From contig JBFWLP010000016.1 in NCBI GenBank assembly GCA_050252075.1, positions 1-43,105 of the forward strand: a stretch of 43,105 bases of DNA. Direction: 5' to 3'. This stretch comes from JAAYGT01 sp050252075 (GTDB lineage: Bacteria > Pseudomonadota > Gammaproteobacteria > Burkholderiales > Burkholderiaceae_B). This document shows, piece after piece, positions 1 to 9,283 of this stretch; position 1 is the stretch's first letter; every line of letters starts with the position of its first letter. The notes under the pieces are model-generated. The model searched no databases. It was not told the origin of the DNA and saw only the letters and a list, made by a program, of their open reading frames with translations. The position numbers and the translations under genes were made by a program.

Positions 1-9
1 TTCCGATCT
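1..9. other. Probable residual Illumina adapter bases at contig edge
   Basis: The first nine bases, TTCCGATCT, are identical to the 3' end of the common Illumina sequencing adapter. Read in the resB frame they create a TAG stop at 9-11. If they are removed, the frame stays open to the edge and reads (A)AG AAT GTG GGC, that is K-N-V-G-P-S, which fits the conserved ResB sequence at this point. A chance match of nine bases is possible, but the false stop and the contig-edge position both favour an artefact. Confidence 0.75.
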
Positions 10-848
10 AGAATGTGGGCCCCAGTGTGCAGTACCGTATCACCGGGAACGACGGGCAGTCGCGTGAATTCACCAATTACATGATGCCCATGATGCTGGA
101 CGGCAGCCTGGTGTTCCTGGCGGGTGTTCGTAACTCGCCGGCGGAAAATTTCCGGTATGTGCGTATTCCCGCCGACGAAAACCGTTCGCTGGAAGAGTTC
201 ATGCGTTTGCGTGCGGCACTGGCCCAGCCGGCGCTGGTCGATCTGGCTGCTGGTCAGTTCGCGGTAAAGAATGCCGGCGCCGGAATGACCGAGGACATGC
301 TGAGTCAGGCCGCCAAAGGGGCGCTGGAAACATTCCGGAAGGCGGGTCTGAACGGCCTGATCGAGCGGGTGCCGGAAGGCGAGCGTGAAAAGGTGCTGGA
401 ATTTGCCATTCCCATGATCCAGTTAACGCTGGCCGAACTGCGTGATATCGTACGTCTTCAGCAGGGATGGCAACCCATACCCCAGGTCGGGCTCGATGGC
501 CAGGAAGCCGCCCAGTGGCTGCAAATGGCCTTGCTTGCATTTGCGAACCTGCCCGATTATCCTTCCCCGGTTCTGCTGTCGCTTGACACCTTCGAGCAAG
601 TGCAGGCCAGTGTGTTTCAGGTGGCGCGCAGCCCGGGCAAGAATACGGTTTATCTGGGGTGTCTGTTCCTGGTGATCGGCGTGTTCGCCATGTTTTACAT
701 TCGTGACCGTCGCATCTGGGTCTGGATCAAGCCGCGGCAGCAAGGCAGCCAGTTAATGGGCGCCATGACATCACAACGTCGCACACTCGATTTCAATCAC
801 GAATTTGATCGATTCAAAGAGGCGTTTACACGCCTTCCCACTACGTAA
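10..848 (+). CDS. resB: Cytochrome c biogenesis protein ResB, C-terminal part (5' truncated by contig edge)
   Basis: ResB (Ccs1) is the membrane partner of CcsA/CcsB in System II cytochrome c maturation. It helps deliver haem across the membrane and attach it to apocytochrome c in the periplasm. About 278 residues of the C-terminal part are present; the N-terminal membrane segments lie outside the window. The visible part is a long periplasmic domain (opening with NVGPSVQYRITGNDG) followed by one strong transmembrane helix near the end (TVYLGCLFLVIGVFAMFYIR) and a short cytoplasmic tail, the family's usual C-terminus. A GTG at 15 could be taken as a start, but it lies inside the conserved domain. 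The gene is 14 bases from ccsB on the same strand, the usual resB-ccsB pair. The identification is firm; the 5' end is missing. Confidence 0.93.
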
Positions 849-862
849 AGCGGGGTAGTTAT

Positions 863-2218
863 ATGTCCGAGTCCACCCTTCCCCTTAATGGATCGAGCTG
901 GCCACAGGCCATGACCGCCAGTGGTGATGCCCGCGGTACCCGCGGTCGTCCCGACTGGACCGATCTTTTGTTTTTTCTGGTGCTTTGCGCCGGCGCCGCT
1001 TATGCCTTGGTCACCTACGAAACCAGTATGGATGGGTACGAGCAGGCCATTCTGGTGGGTACTGTGCCCATGCTCAGCTGGCTGGCGTGGCTGTGGCGGC
1101 CGCTACGTACCCTGATGGTGGCTTGTGGTGTCAGCGCACTGTTTGCGATCTGGCTGTATAGCACCGGTACCCTGGCCGAAGGCGACATTGGCCGCGCGGA
1201 AACGGTTTTCTTTCTGAAGTACCTGTTTTCCTCGCAGTCGGCCATTCTCTGGATGTGTGCCCTGTTTGTGCTGGCGACGGTGTGTTACTGGATCGGAATT
1301 TTCAGCAACACCGCGGCCTGGATGGGGTCGACCCTGACCTGGGGTGCGGTCTATGCCGGAACAACGGGCATGCTGGTGCGCTGGCGTGAGGGCCACTTGC
1401 TGGGGCCCGACATCGGCCACATTCCGGTCAGCAATCTGTACGAAGTTTTCGTGCTGTTTGCCCTGATTACGGCCTTGTTCTACCTGTACTACGAACGACG
1501 CTACGCCACGCGCGCGCTGGGCGGCTTTGTTCTGCTGGTGATCAGTTCGGCGGTCATTTTTCTGCTCTGGTATTCGTTCACCCGTGAGGCTTTCCAGATC
1601 CAGCCTCTGGTACCCGCCCTGAAAAGCTGGTGGATGAAACTGCACGTGCCTGCCAATTTCATCGGCTATGGCACGTTTTCGCTGGCTGCCATGGTGGGTT
1701 TTGCCTATCTGGTAAAGCAGCATGGGGAAACGCGCTCCTGGGGCAAGCTGGCACCGTTATTTCTGCTGGGCGCCATTCTGTGTGCCGAGCCGTTCATGTT
1801 CGGTTCCCGCGAGTTATCGGCCACCTGGATGCTTTACTTCGGCCTTGGGGCTATCGTTGTGGGCACGATACTGGCGTTTCGCGGCCCTATTTCACGTCGT
1901 CTGCCGTCGCTGGAAATTCTTGACGATATTATGTACCGCGCCATTGCCGTGGGGTTTGCGTTCTTTACGGTGGCAACCATTCTTGGCGCCTTGTGGGCTG
2001 CCGATGCCTGGGGCACCTATTGGCAATGGGACCCCAAGGAAACCTGGGCGCTTATCGTATGGCTGAACTACGCAGCCTGGTTGCACATGCGCCTGATGAA
2101 AGGGCTGCGCGGCACTATGGCGGCTTACTGGGCGCTGGTTGGGTTGCTGGTTACCAGCTTTGCGTTCCTGGGTGTGAATATGTTCTTGTCGGGCCTGCAC
2201 TCTTACGGCGAGCTGTAA
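863..2218 (+). CDS. ccsB: c-type cytochrome biogenesis protein CcsB (CcsA/ResC/CcmF family haem handler)
   Basis: This 451-residue polytopic inner-membrane protein forms the System II cytochrome c synthase with ResB. The family hallmark is visible: a tryptophan-rich WWD segment at about residues 383-395 (WGTYWQWDPKETW). It is flanked by candidate haem-ligand histidines at H261 (KLHVPANF), H407 (WLHMRL) and H446 (GLHSYG). Several hydrophobic segments span residues 35-115, 120-170, 190-240, 265-345 and 360-440. The length fits betaproteobacterial members. The ATG at 863 follows a weak GGGGT ribosome-binding sequence 7 bases upstream. Its 3' end overlaps the convergent GGDEF/EAL gene by 16 bases. 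The symbol follows Bordetella usage; other species call the same protein CcsA or ResC. Confidence 0.95.
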   Translation: MSESTLPLNGSSWPQAMTASGDARGTRGRPDWTDLLFFLVLCAGAAYALVTYETSMDGYEQAILVGTVPMLSWLAWLWRPLRTLMVACGVSALFAIWLYSTGTLAEGDIGRAETVFFLKYLFSSQSAILWMCALFVLATVCYWIGIFSNTAAWMGSTLTWGAVYAGTTGMLVRWREGHLLGPDIGHIPVSNLYEVFVLFALITALFYLYYERRYATRALGGFVLLVISSAVIFLLWYSFTREAFQIQPLVPALKSWWMKLHVPANFIGYGTFSLAAMVGFAYLVKQHGETRSWGKLAPLFLLGAILCAEPFMFGSRELSATWMLYFGLGAIVVGTILAFRGPISRRLPSLEILDDIMYRAIAVGFAFFTVATILGALWAADAWGTYWQWDPKETWALIVWLNYAAWLHMRLMKGLRGTMAAYWALVGLLVTSFAFLGVNMFLSGLHSYGEL

Positions 2219-5121
2219 GATTCCCGAATGAATGCCAGCGTGTCCCGGTTTACCACCAGATCGCGCACTGACTGTGCGCTTAAAATGTCGATCGGTGGCC
2301 GGGCACGCGACACCACGAAGCCCTGGGCGAAGTCAACGCCCATGGCCTTGAGCTCGACCAGGGTGGCGTAGTCCTCCACCCATTCGGCAATACATACTTT
2401 ATTCAGGCTTTGGGCCAGCTGCACAATCGCGCGCACAATTGCCAGGTTGGTGCTGTCGCTGACCATATCGCGTATCAGGCTGCCGTCGATCTTGATCGAC
2501 TGTGCCGGCAGTTCTTTCAGGTACGCAAACGATGTATAGCCCGCGCCAAAATCGTCCAGTGCCACCTGTACGCCCATCGAGGCCAGGCGCTCGATGAACT
2601 GGCGCGAGCGGGCCAGGTTCTGCAACGCCACGCCTTCAGTGATTTCCACCACCAGTTTTTCGCACAGATGGTGATGGCGGGACAAAATGCTGAACAACGC
2701 CGCGATGAACCGTTCGTCGTTCAATGACACGCCGCTCAGATTCACATGCACCGAACGCAGGTGGGCCAGTCGCGCCTGATGCTTGTCCATCCATTCAAGC
2801 GTGGCACTGAACACCCATTTGTCCAGCGTGGTAATGGTGCCGCTGTCCTCTGCCGAGCCCACGAATTTCCCGGAGGAAATCGGCATGCCCGAGGGGTCCC
2901 GGGCACGCAGCAGAACTTCGATGCTCAGTGAGCCCAGGGGATCTTGCAGATTCATGATGGGCTGCATGTCAAGATACAGCCCGCTGGGCTTGTCCGAACC
3001 TTCGATCTGGTCGAACAGCCGCAGTTCTTCGGTGTGTTCAAGCAGCGCCTGGGAGTCTTTTTCGTAGACCGCGATGTCCTGCTTGCGCCGGCGCGCGTCG
3101 CGACAGGCGTGACTGGCGGCGGAAATGGCATCGTCGGCGGTCATGGACTGGTTCAGGGCAATAATGCCGATCACGCCGCTGAGCTGGAACGCACGGGGGC
3201 CGACCTGAAACGGTGCGTCGGCCAGGGCGGTGATGATGGTGTTGCCCACGCGCTGCGCCTCGTCAAGAAATGCACCATCCAGAATAATCAGGAATTCGTC
3301 GCCGCCCACGCGGCCGAAGGGGTGCTTGCTTTCAAGCAGGGTTTCCAGGCGCTGCGCCAGCAGCTTCAGAACATGATCCCCGGCGGTATGCCCGAACAAA
3401 TCGTTGATCCGTTTGAAGTGGCGCAAATTCAGGTAAACCAGGGCGCACGGCGAGCCTTCCCGGGCCCTGGCCAGCGATTGCTCAATGGCTTTTTCGATGC
3501 CCCGCAGATTCAGGCACTCGGTCAGGGGATCGGTGTCGGCCAGTCTGCCCATGCGATGGATGGTTCGCGCCCGGGCCGATACATCCTGCAGGGAGCCTTC
3601 GATACCTTCCGGCGTCAGCAATGCCCGCATGACGAATCGCTGGTCGGCACGTGCGACCACGCTGTCGGCACGCATCTGAACCTCTACATCCTCGCCGGAC
3701 TGTGTTTTCAGGGCGACTTCGTGCCAGTTGACCGGCTGGAAGTAGTCATTCCAGCGAATGACCTTGTCACCATCAAAGTGGGTGTCCAGCATGTGTTCCA
3801 TTACCGGGTTGGCCGATTGGAAAACCCCGTCGTGGCTCAGGGAAAACATGCCGATGGGTGTCATGGCGTAATTGCTGACAAGGGCCGTACGGGCGCGCAC
3901 GCTGCGACGCCGTTCTTCGCGCAGACGTTTGGCGACGGTCAGTGCAACCATTATGTTGGCCGCAAGCAGGGCAAGTGCGCTGTTGAAGCTGTCGCCGGCC
4001 TCGGTGCGGCCCATAAGGGCCACCGAGGCCATGGATGCCATGATTGCCAGAGCAACGGCGAACAGCACGACATGCCACATCCAGCCGCGTTGGGCGCGTG
4101 TGCGCCGCAGTGTTTTGGCGAGCAGCACCACAACGACTACGCTGCCGTAGATGCCTGCTACGGCCATGACGGGTTCGAAGACGGCATCGGGGGTGGTCAG
4201 TGCGGCCGCCAGGCAGATCAGCCCTGCCCACTGCGCCAGCAGCAAGGGTTGCCGCAAACGAGGGCCGAGTGATTCGCGGAACAGCAACACCACCAGATAA
4301 TAAGTAAGCAGATAATAGCCGGCGAGCGTAACGTTGCGTATGGTCGAGAGCCAGTCAACCGGCAGCGGGAAGCCGAGCCATTGCGTATCCCAGCCCAATG
4401 CCAGCGCAACCATGCGCAAATTGCCAATGAGCCATGCGGACAAAACGACATAGATCCATTCTTTTTGGGTCAGGCCGATAAGCACGGTGAACAGGGCGAT
4501 TGCGAGCAATCCGCCCTCCAGAAAGCTGACGGTTCGCTCGTGCCGCTGCAGCTGCCGGTACAGGGCGCTTTCATTCCACAGCCGGGCCGATACGCTGCCG
4601 TCATCGACGAAGTCGGCATGGCACAGTACGGCCGATGGCAGGGTCGTGGTATCCAGGTACAGGGCGACGCCTCGCCGGTGGCTCTGTACCACCGTACCTG
4701 ATGGTGCCGCCGCACTGACGGAACCAATGGGGGCCAGCGTATCGGCATTCCAGTAGGTAACGGCGCGGGCAGGGGGGGCCTGCACTTCGACGCCGATATC
4801 GCCGTCCTGAACGGGCGTAGGCAGCGACAGCAAAAGCCATGCCGGGTTGTTTACCTGCATTGAGGGTGCCGACGGGCTTTGGCCCAGGGCGTTCAGCACG
4901 TAAGCCGGCGGACTGGAGCGCGTGTGCTGATCCGACGTTACCAGTGCAACGGGTTGCCCCGATTGCTGGGGCAATGCATAAGGCAGGGTCAGAAAGATGA
5001 GCAGCGACAGAAGCACAATGCCCACGGGGACCAGGCCAAGAACCACCCAACGGGTGGCCCCTTCACCTGCATTGATCAGTGCAGCTTTTAGATCGCGACG
5101 GTGAGCAGGTGCGGGCGCCAT
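2203..5121 (-). CDS. Membrane-bound GGDEF-EAL cyclic-di-GMP signalling protein
   Basis: This 972-residue protein is a likely c-di-GMP turnover enzyme with an extracytoplasmic sensor. Order of parts: a transmembrane helix at about 26-50; a periplasmic beta-rich region to about 190, resembling a 7TMR-DISM extracellular domain; seven or so transmembrane helices at about 197-400; a PAS-like linker at about 415-520; GGDEF at about 530-690; EAL at about 710-955. The diguanylate cyclase signature is intact (RVGGDEF, GGDEF at 606-610). In the EAL domain the signature reads E735-V-L rather than EAL, and the loop-6 region reads IAEWVE rather than IAEGVE. The other visible catalytic elements remain (HVNLSG, VVEITEG, ALDDFGAGYTS, IKIDGSLI). 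Both activities are therefore possible, with phosphodiesterase the more probable. The ATG at 5121 gives the full first helix. The 3' end overlaps ccsB. Confidence 0.9.
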   Translation of the reverse strand: MAPAPAHRRDLKAALINAGEGATRWVVLGLVPVGIVLLSLLIFLTLPYALPQQSGQPVALVTSDQHTRSSPPAYVLNALGQSPSAPSMQVNNPAWLLLSLPTPVQDGDIGVEVQAPPARAVTYWNADTLAPIGSVSAAAPSGTVVQSHRRGVALYLDTTTLPSAVLCHADFVDDGSVSARLWNESALYRQLQRHERTVSFLEGGLLAIALFTVLIGLTQKEWIYVVLSAWLIGNLRMVALALGWDTQWLGFPLPVDWLSTIRNVTLAGYYLLTYYLVVLLFRESLGPRLRQPLLLAQWAGLICLAAALTTPDAVFEPVMAVAGIYGSVVVVVLLAKTLRRTRAQRGWMWHVVLFAVALAIMASMASVALMGRTEAGDSFNSALALLAANIMVALTVAKRLREERRRSVRARTALVSNYAMTPIGMFSLSHDGVFQSANPVMEHMLDTHFDGDKVIRWNDYFQPVNWHEVALKTQSGEDVEVQMRADSVVARADQRFVMRALLTPEGIEGSLQDVSARARTIHRMGRLADTDPLTECLNLRGIEKAIEQSLARAREGSPCALVYLNLRHFKRINDLFGHTAGDHVLKLLAQRLETLLESKHPFGRVGGDEFLIILDGAFLDEAQRVGNTIITALADAPFQVGPRAFQLSGVIGIIALNQSMTADDAISAASHACRDARRRKQDIAVYEKDSQALLEHTEELRLFDQIEGSDKPSGLYLDMQPIMNLQDPLGSLSIEVLLRARDPSGMPISSGKFVGSAEDSGTITTLDKWVFSATLEWMDKHQARLAHLRSVHVNLSGVSLNDERFIAALFSILSRHHHLCEKLVVEITEGVALQNLARSRQFIERLASMGVQVALDDFGAGYTSFAYLKELPAQSIKIDGSLIRDMVSDSTNLAIVRAIVQLAQSLNKVCIAEWVEDYATLVELKAMGVDFAQGFVVSRARPPIDILSAQSVRDLVVNRDTLAFIRESYSSP

Positions 5122-5216
5122 GAGTGTGTCAGTGTGTGCTTCGGGTCGGAGTGGGCGGTTGGTCGGTCAAGTCTGCCTAATATATCAGGCAATATCAGTT
5201 TTCGCCCGCACCGTCC

Positions 5217-6485
5217 CTAATCCGGCACGCGTTCACTGGCGAAAAGATCTTCCAGCGTTTCCCTTGGGCGAATAACATGAACCTGGCTGCCGTCGACCAG
5301 CACTTCGGCCGCACGGGGGCGGGTGTTGTAGTGGCTGGCCATGCTGAAGGCGTAGGCGCCTGCCGACATAATGGCCAGCAGATCGCCTTGCTGCAGGGGC
5401 AGGCGGCGCTGTTTTGCAAGCCAGTCGCCGCTTTCGCATATAGGACCCACAATATCGTAAGCAGGTGTGTCGTCGCCGACCGGGCGCTGCCGCACCATTT
5501 CCACGTCATGCCAGGCGTTGTACAGCGTGGGGCGCAGCAGGTCGTTCATGGCGGCATCCACAATGGCAAAGTTACGGGCGTCGCCAGGCTTCAGGAACTG
5601 CACTGCCGTCAGCAGCACCCCTGCATTGCCCACCAGAGACCGCCCGGGCTCAAACACCAGTTCCAGATGGTTCAGTCCGGCGCGTTCCAGGGCCGAGACT
5701 ACGGCATCCACCAGCGTTTTGGGGGCAATGGGTTGCTCGTTCGTATACCGGATACCCAAACCGCCGCCCAGGTCAAGATGGTGCAGAGTGATGCCCTGGG
5801 CGTCAAGCAAGCGGATCAGGTCGATCAGTTTGTCGAGCGCATCAAGATAAGGTGTGACTTCGGTAATCTGGGACCCGATATGGCAGTCCACGCCGACAAT
5901 CTTCAGCGAGGGCTCTTGCATTGCCTGTTGGTAAACGGCAGGGGCTCGGGCGATATCGATACCGAATTTGTTTTCTTTCAGGCCCGTTGATATGTAGGGA
6001 TGGGTTTTGGCGTCGACATCGGGATTCACGCGTAGCGAAACGGGGGCGACCTTGCCCTCGCGGCGTGCAACCTGGGCCAGTCGTGCCAGCTCGGCTTCGG
6101 ATTCGACGTTGAAGCATTTCACGCCGGCCTCCAGTGCCGCCTTCATTTCCCAGTCTTGCTTGCCGACACCGGAGAACACAATTTTCGAGGGATCGCCGCC
6201 AACGGCAAGCACCCGGGCCAGTTCGCCGCCCGAAACAATGTCGAAACCGGCGCCCAGTTGCCTGAACTCGTTCAGAACGGCCAGATTCGAGTTGGCCTTC
6301 ATGCCATAGCACACCAGAGCCTTACGCCCTTCAATCGCCTGCTGGTAAGCCGCCCAGGCGCTGCGCAAGGCCTGACGTGAATACACATACAAGGGCGTGC
6401 CAAAGCGCTGGGCAAGCTCGCTCAGGGGGACATCTTCAGCAAACAAGGCACCGTTGCGAAACGTGAACTGCGGGGAGACGGTCAT
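5217..6485 (-). CDS. lysA: Diaminopimelate decarboxylase
   Basis: This PLP enzyme converts meso-diaminopimelate to L-lysine, the last step of lysine biosynthesis. The 422-residue length is typical. Visible marks are the N-terminal FGTPLYVYSRQALRSA; the PLP-lysine region VCYGMKANSNLAVL; the HIGSQI and GGGLGI motifs; the phosphate-loop stretch EPGRSLVGNAG; and the substrate and second-subunit motif GPICESGD followed by GAYAFSMASHYNTRPRAAEVLV. The frame is open further upstream, to 6665, but those extra residues are low-complexity and overlap lptM. The ATG at 6485 gives the family N-terminus and overlaps the lptM stop in an ATGA arrangement, so it was chosen. The gene is last in the mrcA-lptM-lysA unit and is probably translationally coupled to lptM. 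Confidence 0.96.
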   Translation of the reverse strand: MTVSPQFTFRNGALFAEDVPLSELAQRFGTPLYVYSRQALRSAWAAYQQAIEGRKALVCYGMKANSNLAVLNEFRQLGAGFDIVSGGELARVLAVGGDPSKIVFSGVGKQDWEMKAALEAGVKCFNVESEAELARLAQVARREGKVAPVSLRVNPDVDAKTHPYISTGLKENKFGIDIARAPAVYQQAMQEPSLKIVGVDCHIGSQITEVTPYLDALDKLIDLIRLLDAQGITLHHLDLGGGLGIRYTNEQPIAPKTLVDAVVSALERAGLNHLELVFEPGRSLVGNAGVLLTAVQFLKPGDARNFAIVDAAMNDLLRPTLYNAWHDVEMVRQRPVGDDTPAYDIVGPICESGDWLAKQRRLPLQQGDLLAIMSAGAYAFSMASHYNTRPRAAEVLVDGSQVHVIRPRETLEDLFASERVPD

Positions 6486-6712
6486 GGTTTTGCCCGAATG
6501 GAATCCAGGGGTACGGTAGAGGCGGGAGCCGCCGGTGACGGCACCGGTGTGGTTTGCGGCGGAGCTGTGAGGGTGGCGTCGGGCGCCTGGGGAGGCGGCG
6601 GCATGTACAGCGACCCTTTGTAGCCGCAGCCGGCCAGCAAGCCAAGGGCCGCTATGGCGGCACATGCGCCGGCACGGGACAACAGCGGGCGAACAGGAAG
6701 TTGTTTAGGCAT
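6482..6712 (-). CDS. lptM: Small LptM-type (YifL) lipoprotein
   Basis: This 76-residue lipoprotein has a short hydrophobic signal peptide (ACAAIAALGLLAG) ending in the lipobox LLAGC, immediately followed by GYKGSLYMPPP. That GxKGxLYxPP sequence is the hallmark of the YifL/LptM family. In E. coli LptM assists assembly of the LPS translocon protein LptD in the outer membrane. The rest is a proline- and alanine-rich tail. The ATG at 6712 is preferred over an upstream in-frame TTG at 6724, which would put the start almost on the mrcA stop. Its TGA overlaps the lysA ATG by 4 bases. Placement next to lysA is common for this lipoprotein in proteobacteria. The assignment rests mainly on the lipobox-adjacent motif and the location. 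Confidence 0.86.
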   Translation of the reverse strand: MPKQLPVRPLLSRAGACAAIAALGLLAGCGYKGSLYMPPPPQAPDATLTAPPQTTPVPSPAAPASTVPLDSIRAKP

Positions 6713-6727
6713 GGCGACGGGCAAAGA

Positions 6728-9172
6728 TCAGAAGCCGATGGGCTCGGGTTGAGCGGGGCGATTGCCGCCGGCGCCGCCGGTAAGCTCGTTCAACAGATTG
6801 GCGATACCGTCCGCCAGGCTGGTGGAGCCGCCATCAAGCGGGATGTCGTTGGGCGAGGGCAACCCAACCCGGGCAATATAGCTTTCCGGAGGATACTCCG
6901 CCAGATAAAAGTCACCATTGGCGCGAAGGATGCCGTCGGGCACCGGACCGGGCGGTGTGGGGGGAGTGTCTTTGAGCGCGTGCTTCATGAAGTCGAGCCA
7001 GATGGGCAATGAGGCGCCGCCACCGGTTTCGCTGGAGCCCAGGGATTTAGGCTGATCGAAGCCCATCCAGGCGATGCCCACGAGCTTGGGGGTGAACCCG
7101 GCAAACCAGGCATCGTGCGAGTCGTTCGTGGTGCCGGTTTTGCCGGCGATGTCGTTGCGTTTGAGCTCGCGGCTGGCGCGGGCACCGGTACCCTGGGTGG
7201 CAACCCCGCGCATGAGGTCGTTCATAATGTAGGCAACCCGGGCGTCGATGACACGCGCCGAGGCATCACCGGCCACAACAGGCTTGGCGCGCATGATGGT
7301 CTTGCCTTCGCTGTCGGTAACATGACTGATCAGATAAGGGGGCACCCGGTAGCCGCCATTGGCGAAGACGGCATAGGCGCCGGCCAGCTGCAGGGGGGTG
7401 ACACTGCCCGCCCCCAGCGCCAGTGGCAAGACGGGCGGCTGCCGCTCTTTGTCGAAGCCGAAGCGGGTGATGTACTCCTGAACGTACTGCGGCCCGACCG
7501 CCTGCATGATACGAATGGACACCATATTCTTGGATTTGTACAACGCCTGACGCATTGTGAGCATGGGTTCGTATTTGCCGCCGTAGTTTTTGGGGGACCA
7601 CGGCTTGGACCCGGTTTGTTCGGCAGTGAGGTGGAAGGGCTCGTCAGAGATTTGTGTGGCCGGTGCCAGGCCTTTTTCTAGCGACGCCGCATAAATAAAA
7701 GGCTTGAATGACGAACCTGGTTGGCGCCACGCCTGGGTGACGCGGTTGAACTTGCCTTCTTCGAAATCGAAGCCACCCACCAGCGCCTTCACGGCCCCGT
7801 CTTCGGGGCGCAACGCCACAAACGCCGCCTGGACAGCGGGCATATTGATGACTTCCCATTGCCCGCCATTCTGGTGCACATACACGACGGATCCGCGCGA
7901 AATGCGGACGTCGGGTTGTGCATTCTTGACCAACCCGCGCATGACAATCTTCAGGGCATTCTTGTCGGTCACTTCGATGATTTCGTTGGACGAGCGGGCC
8001 ACAACGATTTTCGAGGGGTTTGCCTCGAGGACGACGCCGGTGAGCAGGTCGTCGTTGTCGGGGTATTTGTCCTGAAGGCCGTCGAGCAGTTCGTCGAATT
8101 GCTGGGGATTGTTTTCAATGCCTTGGGGCAAGGCGATGGTTTCCATCGGGCCGGGGTAGCGTGCCCGGCGGGTGTAGTCCAGAATGCCTTCGCGAACCGC
8201 CTGGTAGGCGGCTTCCTGATCTTGCGAGTTGACCGTGGTGTGCACGTTGAAACCGCGGGAATAGATGTCGTCCTGGTAAACGCTGTACAGCAGCTGGCGG
8301 GCCAGTTCGGCAACGTAGTCGCCGTGAACGGCATAGCCGCCGGCGGGGGTGCCCGGTGCCGACTTCAGCACGATAGGCTGGTCTTTGGCCTGCGTGTATT
8401 CGGCCTCGGTCAGGTAGCCCAGGTCTTTCATGCGCCCCAGTACATAAAGTTGACGGGTGCGCGCCCGTTCAAAATTGGCAATGGGGTTGAAGCGGGAGGG
8501 AGCCTTGGGAATACCGGCGAGCATGGCGGCTTCCGCCGTGGTGACTTCCCCCAGCGGCTTGCCGAAATAAGTGCGCGATGCCGCCGCAAACCCGTAAGCG
8601 CGATGGCCCAGATAGATCTGGTTCATGTACAGATCGAGGATCTGGTCTTTTGTGAGGGTGGCTTCTATTTTGAAGGTGAGCAGCAGTTCATAGAATTTGC
8701 GCGTGTAGGTCTTTTCCGACGAAAGGTAGAAATTGCGCGCCACCTGCATGGTGATGGTGCTGGCACCCTGCGATTTGGACATTTGCGTCACGTTGGCGAT
8801 GACCGCGCGAATCACTCCGGTCCAGTCAATACCCCCATGCTGGTAAAAACGGTCGTCTTCGGCTGCTAGAATGGCCGATTTCATGACATCGGGAATTTCG
8901 TGAAAGCGCAACACGTTGCGACGTTCTTCGCCGAACTCGCCGATCAGCACGTTGTCTGCGGTGTAGATACGCAGCGGTACCCGTGGCCGGTAGTCGATCA
9001 TGGCCGAAAGATCGGGTAAATTGGGCCATGCCAGCGCCAGTGCCAGTGATCCGAGCAGGGCGCCACAAAGCCCCAGACCGGCAAAAAATACAACGGTCTT
9101 GAGGATAAGCCGGCTGAACCAGGAGCTGGATGGGCCGGTGTCTTGCGAAGAGGAATTTTCAGCGGAGCTCAT
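6728..9172 (-). CDS. mrcA: Penicillin-binding protein 1A (bifunctional peptidoglycan glycosyltransferase/transpeptidase)
   Basis: This 814-residue class A PBP polymerises lipid II and cross-links peptidoglycan on the periplasmic face of the inner membrane. There is one N-terminal transmembrane anchor (about 22-48). The GT51 domain shows catalytic E105 in EDDRFYQHGG, the GASTITMQVARN motif, RKFYELL and the KAPSRFNP segment. An OB-like insert covers about 330-450. The transpeptidase domain has SxxK at S487-K490 (SSFK), SKN at 547-549 and KTGT at 678-681. All catalytic motifs are intact. The C-terminal tail is rich in Gly, Pro and Asn. The gene starts divergently from aroK, 117 bases away, and leads into lptM and lysA. 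In Pseudomonas and many betaproteobacteria pilMNOPQ lies between this gene and aroK; here it does not. Confidence 0.96.
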   Translation of the reverse strand: MSSAENSSSQDTGPSSSWFSRLILKTVVFFAGLGLCGALLGSLALALAWPNLPDLSAMIDYRPRVPLRIYTADNVLIGEFGEERRNVLRFHEIPDVMKSAILAAEDDRFYQHGGIDWTGVIRAVIANVTQMSKSQGASTITMQVARNFYLSSEKTYTRKFYELLLTFKIEATLTKDQILDLYMNQIYLGHRAYGFAAASRTYFGKPLGEVTTAEAAMLAGIPKAPSRFNPIANFERARTRQLYVLGRMKDLGYLTEAEYTQAKDQPIVLKSAPGTPAGGYAVHGDYVAELARQLLYSVYQDDIYSRGFNVHTTVNSQDQEAAYQAVREGILDYTRRARYPGPMETIALPQGIENNPQQFDELLDGLQDKYPDNDDLLTGVVLEANPSKIVVARSSNEIIEVTDKNALKIVMRGLVKNAQPDVRISRGSVVYVHQNGGQWEVINMPAVQAAFVALRPEDGAVKALVGGFDFEEGKFNRVTQAWRQPGSSFKPFIYAASLEKGLAPATQISDEPFHLTAEQTGSKPWSPKNYGGKYEPMLTMRQALYKSKNMVSIRIMQAVGPQYVQEYITRFGFDKERQPPVLPLALGAGSVTPLQLAGAYAVFANGGYRVPPYLISHVTDSEGKTIMRAKPVVAGDASARVIDARVAYIMNDLMRGVATQGTGARASRELKRNDIAGKTGTTNDSHDAWFAGFTPKLVGIAWMGFDQPKSLGSSETGGGASLPIWLDFMKHALKDTPPTPPGPVPDGILRANGDFYLAEYPPESYIARVGLPSPNDIPLDGGSTSLADGIANLLNELTGGAGGNRPAQPEPIGF

Positions 9173-9274
9173 TAGGGGCGATTTTAAGCTATCCGGGCCA
9201 GTTCCCCGAGGGGAGGTGCGTACGGGATGTAACTATGTAATGCGACGTATAGTAAGGCAGTACCGGATTGTAAG

Positions 9275-9283
9275 TGGGATAAT
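9275..9283 (+). promoter_or_regulatory. Extended -10 promoter element for aroK
   Basis: TGG-GATAAT forms an extended -10 (TG at 9275-9276, hexamer at 9278-9283) with no good -35 about 17 bases upstream. The predicted transcription start falls at or next to the aroK ATG at 9290. There is no Shine-Dalgarno sequence between the box and the ATG, so the transcript may be leaderless. Position and motif are seen directly; function is inferred. Confidence 0.5.

Noticed and set aside
2944..4272. 442-codon plus-strand frame opposite the GGDEF-EAL gene
   Set aside because: It is a shadow of the sense coding frame; the composition is unlike a real protein and no motif is present.
6486..6665. Longer N-terminus for lysA starting at 6665
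   Set aside because: It would overlap almost the whole of lptM, is low-complexity, and is absent from the family; the ATG at 6485 gives the normal start.
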